A stretch of DNA of 64,000 bases from Ustulina deusta (Eukaryota; Ascomycota; Sordariomycetes; Xylariales; Xylariaceae): assembly GCA_023159155.1 (NCBI GenBank), contig JAJNNX010000004.1, positions 868,001-932,000 of the forward strand. Reading direction: 5' to 3'. Below are positions 58,581-64,000 of the stretch, one piece after another (position 1 is the first letter of the stretch; each line of letters starts with the position of its first letter). The notes below the pieces were generated by a model. The model ran no database searches and was not told the origin of the DNA. It saw only the letters and a list, made by a program, of their open reading frames with translations. Position numbers and translations under genes: made by a program.

Positions 58581-61185
58581 TTACCGAGCCCCCTTCAAAA
58601 CCTTCTGGGCCTCCACCAAGCTCTCAATATCCCGAACCAACTTCTCTCGGCGCTGCTTGACGGGGGAGTCCTCAGCAGCAATCATGTCCAGCTGCTCCTC
58701 GTTGAGACCCAAAACCATGTTGGTGTTGAAGGCCTTGAGCGGGCTCTTGTCTCCAAAGAGTAGGTAGTGGTTCACAGCTTGCTGGTAAACTACATCGACG
58801 AAGCGCTGGCGCGAGATTTCGTAGTAGCTCGAAAGAAGGTCATGCATTTGTTCTCGAACCTGGGCCGCATTTCCCTTGATGGCCAAGTTCTGAAGCTTAG
58901 AAGGCTTGAGCGAGATAGCTTCATCATAATGCCGCTCGTCATTGCCAGAGTCTTCTGCCTCTTCAACGCCTAGTTTCGTAATTGCGCCGATTAATCTATC
59001 GCCTTGTAGCTGCTGTATATGTTCACTGAACGCGTCGGTAAGTGTCAGCGGTGATCCCTCGCGCTCAATGCGGAGCAGGAATCTCGCGTGATCCATAGCT
59101 CTGCGGTAGGAATTCATCAACTCTTCAAGGAGGTATCCATTCCACAGCTCTTCGTGAACTCTTGGGTCAGGGCAGATTGACTTGACGGTTTTGGAGATGA
59201 AATGGTGGACATGGTAAATGATCACGCTCATGTACTCCAAGGTGATTTTCTCCCATTTCTTCGATTGCTCCTTGAACAGCGTGCCAAGTAGGCCGTTGCC
59301 GAACTATCCGCGATGTGAGCCGACGGTATCAAATCCTGCGTGGCGTTACTTACAGTTCCGAGATCTTGTCCTCGGCTTGAGTTGTACATATCCTCGATGT
59401 ACTCCATGATATCACAAGCGTCGGGTTCCTCGACGATAACGCCGCAGGAATCAGTGATTTCTTCGAGCTCGGGATATTTTTCCACAACTGTATCAAGATC
59501 GACACCGTGATGCGACCGAATAGTTGGATCTTCTTTTTTTATTTCACGCTCCTTTGCATCGTTTTGATCGATTTGGAATGGCCGCATGTGTCCGTTTGTT
59601 AACATCTCGTCTGCATAGCATTCGCTCGCCTCAACAACGCGGGTGATGAGTCGGAGATCATGCCGGTGTGAGAACAACTCGTCTCCATTGTAATAAGCAT
59701 TGAGTGCATCTCTCGTTAGGGATTGAAAGGCTTCGCTCATCCGGTTCAAATACGCTCGCTGGGTATGTGGATCGCTTCTGGACGCTCCCATCTCATCATG
59801 GTGCGTTCTGACGATACTGAGCGCCTTAGAGACATCAGCCTTGAGCTTAGGGAATTCCTTTTTGATAAGATCGATTAGGAGTTCTCGGACGCGCCGTTTG
59901 AGGCAGCCGATTCCGGCCCTGTCGGTATGAGCCAGAACGGACCAGGGAGCATTGGTGAAGAACATGCGTTCTTGTGCTTGTCCCTGCTCAAGTGTCATAT
60001 TAGCATCGTCAGGACCTCGGTTCTTGACCACATAGTAGCCTAATGTAAGATCGCCTCGTTTTCCTAAGACGTGGTCAATGGCGATTTGCTGGGTTGCTTT
60101 CTCGATCGCAAGATCAGGCTTCGTAAGAACCGCCATGGTTCTAATCATAGTTGGGTCGGCCTTTTTTGCCAACTTTAAGATCTCCTGAGTGGCGGGGTCG
60201 ATATTACTGGGCATAATGGCCAATATACTACACAGATCATCAGTTTCGGCACTCACACCACCTACCAGCCAGGCTATATCACTTACATCGTCCGAGAGTC
60301 GTGAACTATACCAAATACAATCAGCTCATGCCACTCGGATTAAGTCGGTAGAAACATGAGAAGGCAGCTTACTATATTTCTTGACCATGCTTCTCACTAG
60401 TTCAATGTCACTTTCCGTAGTGATGCCTATAACATGTCAGACCAAACCCACAGACATCCGGCACCGTGCCCACCTTGCGTCTCCTGTCGGAAGATGCCAG
60501 GAACGTCAATCACGGTAAAGTGCTCTTCCTGCAATTAATTAGAAGACCGGATACCCAAGTGAACTAGGGAGCCACTTAAAACTTACATTGGGACCCAGTT
60601 TCTCAATCTTGAGAATATGCTCACTGAAGGCGGGCAGCAGAAAACCGTCAGGGGTAGTAGTAGCACTACCACTACTAATACCCAGTGCATCATTCGCCTA
60701 GATCTAATGAGCAATACTTCTATAAACTGTGCCAAGTGATGAGCTTACGTCTTTAAAGAGCTGAGCGAGGTTTTCCGGAGAGAGGTCGGTGAAGTTACGA
60801 TGGAAGTCTTTCACGCGAGCACGAGAATCGGGTGTAGCATCCGGGTTGACTATGATGGAGACAGAAATGCTCTCCTGGGCTTCACGGCGACAGGTGATCT
60901 GCGTTGCGTAGCGTGTGCAGAGCTCAGCATCGCGAGGGAATGCAAATCCAGTCAAGTTCTCGAGTACTGAGCTCTTGCCCGAAGATTGGTCCCCAACAAC
61001 AACAAGCTACAAATTTAGCCTCAGTATTGCTAATGGAAGGGAGACAGGATGGGGAAGGGAGGATGGACGAGAAGTACCTGAGGCAAGGCAATTCTTGTGC
61101 CGATGAGCTCACGCAGCCTATCAACTTTAGTCAGGATAGAGAGATTACCGTGACCCGGTTGATTCTCTCTTGCTAGTGTACTCAT
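58581..61185 (-). CDS. Dynamin-family GTPase
   Basis: Large membrane-remodelling GTPase of the fungal Mx/dynamin-like group, distinct from Vps1 and Dnm1. Eight exons: 61078-61185, 60749-61006, 60587-60697, 60474-60528, 60373-60426, 60287-60305, 59354-60227 and 58581-59303; phases agree and total 733 aa. G motifs: VVVGDQSSGKSSVLENLTGF (P-loop), LCTRYATQI (switch I), FTVIDVPGIFRQE (G3) and VLTKPDLAIEKA (G4). The middle region follows (PKLKADVSKALSIVRTHHDE), then TLFKEQSKKWEK and a GTPase effector region at the C-terminus (HDLLSSYYEISRQRFVDVVYQQAVNHYLL...VKQRREKL). Exon 6 is 19 nt and supplies HDSRT. Starts at 61203 and 61227 are also in frame; 61185 (MSTLARENQPG) was chosen by family likeness. 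Confidence 0.9.
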
Positions 61186-62509
61186 ACTTGCGAACTTCGT
61201 CATAAAGTCGAGAGTAGAGCAGAACAAGTTGAAGATAAGGTGTTGTGCGAGTTTTTGCGAATTTGGTTAGGAAAAGAAGGCAAGCACACCCAAGGTTTCG
61301 ATCTGGAGAGATAAGAAGGAAGGGACTTGTGCATATAAATAAGAAGATCTCTTAGGCAACCAGATCACAGAGGACGCAGTGTGTCTTAGATATTTGCACT
61401 TTCAGGCATACAAGGCTACATAGTACCTACAGAAGTACATATATAAAGTATATAGTGGAATGGTCTATTGTAGGTATTTACCTTTGTACCTTTGTACCTA
61501 GACTTGCTCATCGTGTACACATATTGGTCTGTCCTGAGCATACTTGGTTCTGGGGTCATACAAACGGAACAGTTGGCCCAAGTTTTAGCCTTGATAAATC
61601 TGGGTCTCTACCGAATACTGCACGAAGCCAAGGGAAGTGATTGATCATCTCGGGTATCTGCAAATGCAAGCACCAAGTAGGCATCTCTCGTAGGTAGTCT
61701 CCCGCAAGATGCTAGGAAGCCCATCTAGGAAAAAAATATCTATTGTGTTAACACTAGGTACTTGTTGTTTGAAAAAAATGGACGCTAGAGGGACTACATG
61801 CCGTTGGAATGGCTCTCTCCCGATGCCAGGGTCGGGGTCAGGGTCGTGGCCGTTTGGGGCGCAGATGCCAAGCCACATATAAGTCAAACCAACAACACCC
61901 AGAGAACTACCCTGGTAAGGCATTGATGTCTGCCCTACGAAGGGCCTCCGTCCAGGGGATTTGAACACACTGGAGTGAAAACAGAAGCTGGAATTTGATG
62001 GTGCTGAAAGGTACAGTAGGTTACCTCATAACTTTCGTGTCGATATTGGGGAGTCGACACGTCAAGGGAGGGGGTGTGGAGGCACAAAAATAGACTCTGC
62101 GGCCCGGAAAAAGAAATTATATCTTGTCTCGTTTGTGCCTTACTCTACCCATGCAACAAAGAGAGATGATTGCCCATCCACCTCCTTCGAGTTGGTTCCC
62201 GGTAGAGTCTTCTTGCTATTATTCCGTCCTCCCAACAAGCTCCGCATTCGGGTCGAATGCCCTGATGTCAGCCTCCCCGAGAACTTCTATCGTATGCAAT
62301 GTGGCATAAGCCGCGGCTCAATGGAGTATACAGTATTCTCCTTCATCTGTCTGGCCACAACTAACCTCTAATTTTAGCATAACTCTGAGAAAGCGACAGG
62401 TGTTTCACTGCGCTGCTGCTTCACAATACTACTCGCCATTATCGCTAAAATCTAGTCTGGCATTCAAAGTGTGACGTGTGATGGCTTCTAGATCCTCCCT
62501 ACCAAGGGA
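61186..62509. other. Spacer
   Basis: Dynamin gene promoter region (A/T-rich with atatataaagtatata at about 61440) and sequence up to the relic gene. A plus-strand frame of 78 codons at 62135-62371 looks slightly protein-like (NKLRIRVECPDVSLPENFY) but has no support. No gene called. Confidence 0.4.
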
Positions 62510-63432
62510 CTAGATGAGTGCTCTCGAAGCAAGCGCCACAAAGGCATCCGGTGAGTTCTGTGGCACTCTCCCGGGTTTGATACCGGACGACAGGACAAAA
62601 AACATGAACTTGCTCGAAGAGTATCTGAGTGCTAGGCCCAGTAGGTCACTGTAAACCCAATTAGGGAGATTCCGATGGCCGGTAGAACGAAGGAGTAGTT
62701 CCGCAGCCTTGTCGTCTGTCGAAAGATTTGGTATTCTAACGCAACGCGCCCAAATGCGAATCGCTTCCTTGAACTGAAGCGGGTCAATTTCATCGACAAG
62801 ATCTACCCTTCGAGAGAGAACTTCGTCTCTGAGTTGCGTCACTTTCGATTCGTAGACCTACCATTTCATCTTTGAGTATTCGCGACCGCTCTCACTAGTC
62901 TTGGAGTCCGTCACAGATTCCTTCGGAAGTGGTATCTTAGCAAGAAAGCACAGAGCGCCCAGAAGTCAAGTCAACGACAGCAAATGCTTGCGTGCTAGAA
63001 CTCATATCCAGGACTGGATGCCGCATCCCGAGATAGGCAGAGCCGGGTTCATCCATTACCCAGCGTCAGCTGCACACGATTCAGGGATGAAGAAGAAGAA
63101 GAAGAAGAAAAAAAGAAAAAAACACAGCTTACTTCGCTGACTAGATCACGAAATTCTTAGTGAGCTTTCCGTAGACCAGCAATACTCCTGTCGCCTTCCA
63201 TGACAGCGTATAGCGGTCCAATAATTGGTACCACACCAGCTGTGAATGATAAGGGATCCACGAGTAAAGAATAATTTCAAGATCCTAGGCCTAAGATCCA
63301 CGCGGCGTACATGCAGGCGTTTTCGTTAACGACATCGAGGAAAGAGTATAGATGGGTCTCTAACCCCAGATGAAAAGGGACGGCGATATTTAAGACGTTT
63401 TGAATGACCACTGCCCACTTGGGATTTGAAGC
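62510..63432 (-). pseudogene. Decayed gene of unknown family
   Basis: Protein-like sequence interrupted by in-frame stops. The upstream part (63432-63133) reads in one frame: KWAVVIQNVLNIAVPFHLGL, DVVNENACMYAAWILGLG, GVVPIIGPLYAVMEGDRS and EFRDLVSE, with TGA at 63277-63279 and TAA at 63157-63159 inside it. EFRDLVSE ends at a good donor (GTAAGC) followed by a pyrimidine tract and GTGCAG near 63070. Beyond it, another frame carries LLGALCFLAKIPLPKES and ends at 62510 after 110 uninterrupted codons (FKEAIRIWARCVRIPN, NLPNWVYSDLLGLALRY); it has stops at 63056-63058, 63002-63004, 62966-62968 and 62858-62860. The visible splice does not keep phase, so a frameshift is also needed. I do not recognise the family; the helical repeats may be PPR/TPR-like. 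An intron-rich live gene is a less likely reading. Confidence 0.55.
63088..63123. repeat. AAG/A-rich tract
   Basis: AGAAGAAG...AAAAAAG run on the plus strand, which is the pyrimidine tract of the putative intron of the decayed gene on the minus strand. Confidence 0.7.
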
Positions 63433-63647
63433 TTACAAGAAGTATGCACGACAACAGTATTCACAGCCACCGAATGAGATTTACAGACTAGGCAAGGCTT
63501 TATTCGCGGCGGACAGGAGAACTTATGGGCTGTCAAAGAGGTTTGTCTTGCTGGATTGACCTGCCTAATGGTGCACTCAAAGTCCCGCAACGGACTTCAA
63601 AATACTTTATACTACGTAGTATACAGATCCTTGCGTCGTTGCCGATA

Positions 63648-64000
63648 TCAATCATCTAATAGTCCTAACGTCCAGTGGATTATTCTATCAACGCCTTGTC
63701 CATGAATGGCACTCACTGGAATCGCCAGACAATTCTCTGTCCAGGCATGCTCGACATTACTAGGGTGGGGTTCTTCGCCCTCTGTGATAGCGTCCAGATA
63801 CTCCTTCAATTTGTTGAAGTTTTCCTTAGTTCCGGGTAAATCCCCTTTAGTGGCAATGACGAACCAGGGCTTAGAAGCAATGTGTAAACCCGTTGGTTGA
63901 GTTGCCGGCTCTGGTAAGTCTGCCACTATCATCCGACCCGTCGCCAAATTAGTTCCGTCTCCTTGCCAATCAATCCGTTCACTCGCTTCTCGCTCTCTTT
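63648..64000 (-). CDS. MTG2: Obg-family mitochondrial GTPase, C-terminal exon (partial)
   Basis: Runs off the right edge of the window; only the last roughly 117 residues are present, from an open frame at position 64000 to the stop at 63648-63650. The sequence SERIDWQGDGTNLATGRMIV, KPWFVIATKGDLPGTKENF (the NKxD-equivalent G4 motif TKGD), LKEYLDAITEGEEPHP, AIPVSAIHGQGVDRIIHW (G5, SAxxGxGV) and the end LGLLDD fit the C-terminal part of fungal Obg/CgtA proteins, which act in assembly of the large mitochondrial ribosomal subunit. The P-loop and the Obg domain must lie beyond the window. No intron is needed in this piece. Confidence 0.8.
   Translation of the reverse strand, partial: REREASERIDWQGDGTNLATGRMIVADLPEPATQPTGLHIASKPWFVIATKGDLPGTKENFNKLKEYLDAITEGEEPHPSNVEHAWTENCLAIPVSAIHGQGVDRIIHWTLGLLDD

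Noticed and set aside
61930..61990. Minus-strand TTCAAATCC, like a tRNA T arm
   Set aside because: No pairing T stem, acceptor stem or D/anticodon arms could be built around it. The same applies to the similar word near 14554.
62135..62371. Plus-strand frame of 78 codons with protein-like text (RVECPDVSLPENFYR)
   Set aside because: No start context, splice partner or family match; too short to call.
1..64000. CRISPR array, prokaryotic operon or biosynthetic gene cluster
   Set aside because: No regularly spaced repeats; genes are spliced, singly transcribed and functionally mixed; no polyketide or peptide synthetase, or cluster regulator is seen.

Overview
The window is genomic DNA from a filamentous ascomycete (Pezizomycotina; the gene structures and product families look Sordariomycete-like, but the species cannot be named from sequence alone). 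The evidence is eukaryotic genes with many short introns (about 45-175 bp, GTRNGY...CTRAY...YAG), fungal versions of conserved proteins, one gene per promoter, long non-coding spacers, and a dispersed TAGGTA/TACCTA motif in the spacers. I see no operon, CRISPR array, intact transposon, rRNA or convincing tRNA gene.

Layout, left to right: RRP1 (+, pre-rRNA processing); a sphingoid/diacylglycerol kinase-type lipid kinase (-); a hot-dog acyl-CoA thioesterase (-); THO2 of the THO mRNA-export complex (-, 2403 aa); MET2 homoserine O-acetyltransferase (+); a PHO84-type phosphate transporter (+); a weak small gene or fragment near 22 kb; a lineage-type hypothetical gene with a Lys-Glu microsatellite (+, 25-26.4 kb); a cyclin L-like protein (-); URA4 dihydroorotase (-, 8 exons); ADE12 adenylosuccinate synthetase (+, 12 exons); a charged hypothetical protein (+); a proline/serine/histidine-rich hypothetical protein (-); CSN6 of the COP9 signalosome (+); a zinc sorbitol/xylitol-type dehydrogenase (-); a 4.2-kb gene-poor gap; VPS17 retromer sorting nexin (-); MEF2 mitochondrial EF-G2 (+); NCL1/TRM4 tRNA m5C methyltransferase (-); a class II aldolase/adducin-type protein (-); a dynamin-family GTPase (-, 8 exons); a decayed, stop-ridden gene (-, 62.5-63.4 kb); and the C-terminal exon of an Obg/MTG2 mitochondrial GTPase (-) that runs off the right edge.

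The genes are mostly housekeeping and do not form one pathway. Themes recur: RNA metabolism and translation (RRP1, THO2, NCL1, MEF2, MTG2), nucleotide synthesis (URA4 and ADE12, divergent across one 1.8-kb spacer), and nutrient assimilation (MET2, PHO84). Divergent pairs likely to share spacers are THO2/MET2, URA4/ADE12, the 612-aa hypothetical/CSN6 and VPS17/MEF2.

I did not find a convincing new multi-gene system. The most notable points are a GC-AG intron in URA4, very small internal exons (11 nt in ADE12, 19 nt in the dynamin gene), a relic gene next to MTG2, and the dispersed TAGGTA motif. Gene coordinates run from start codon to stop codon across introns; exon limits are given in each entry and were assigned by eye from splice motifs, reading phase and family conservation.
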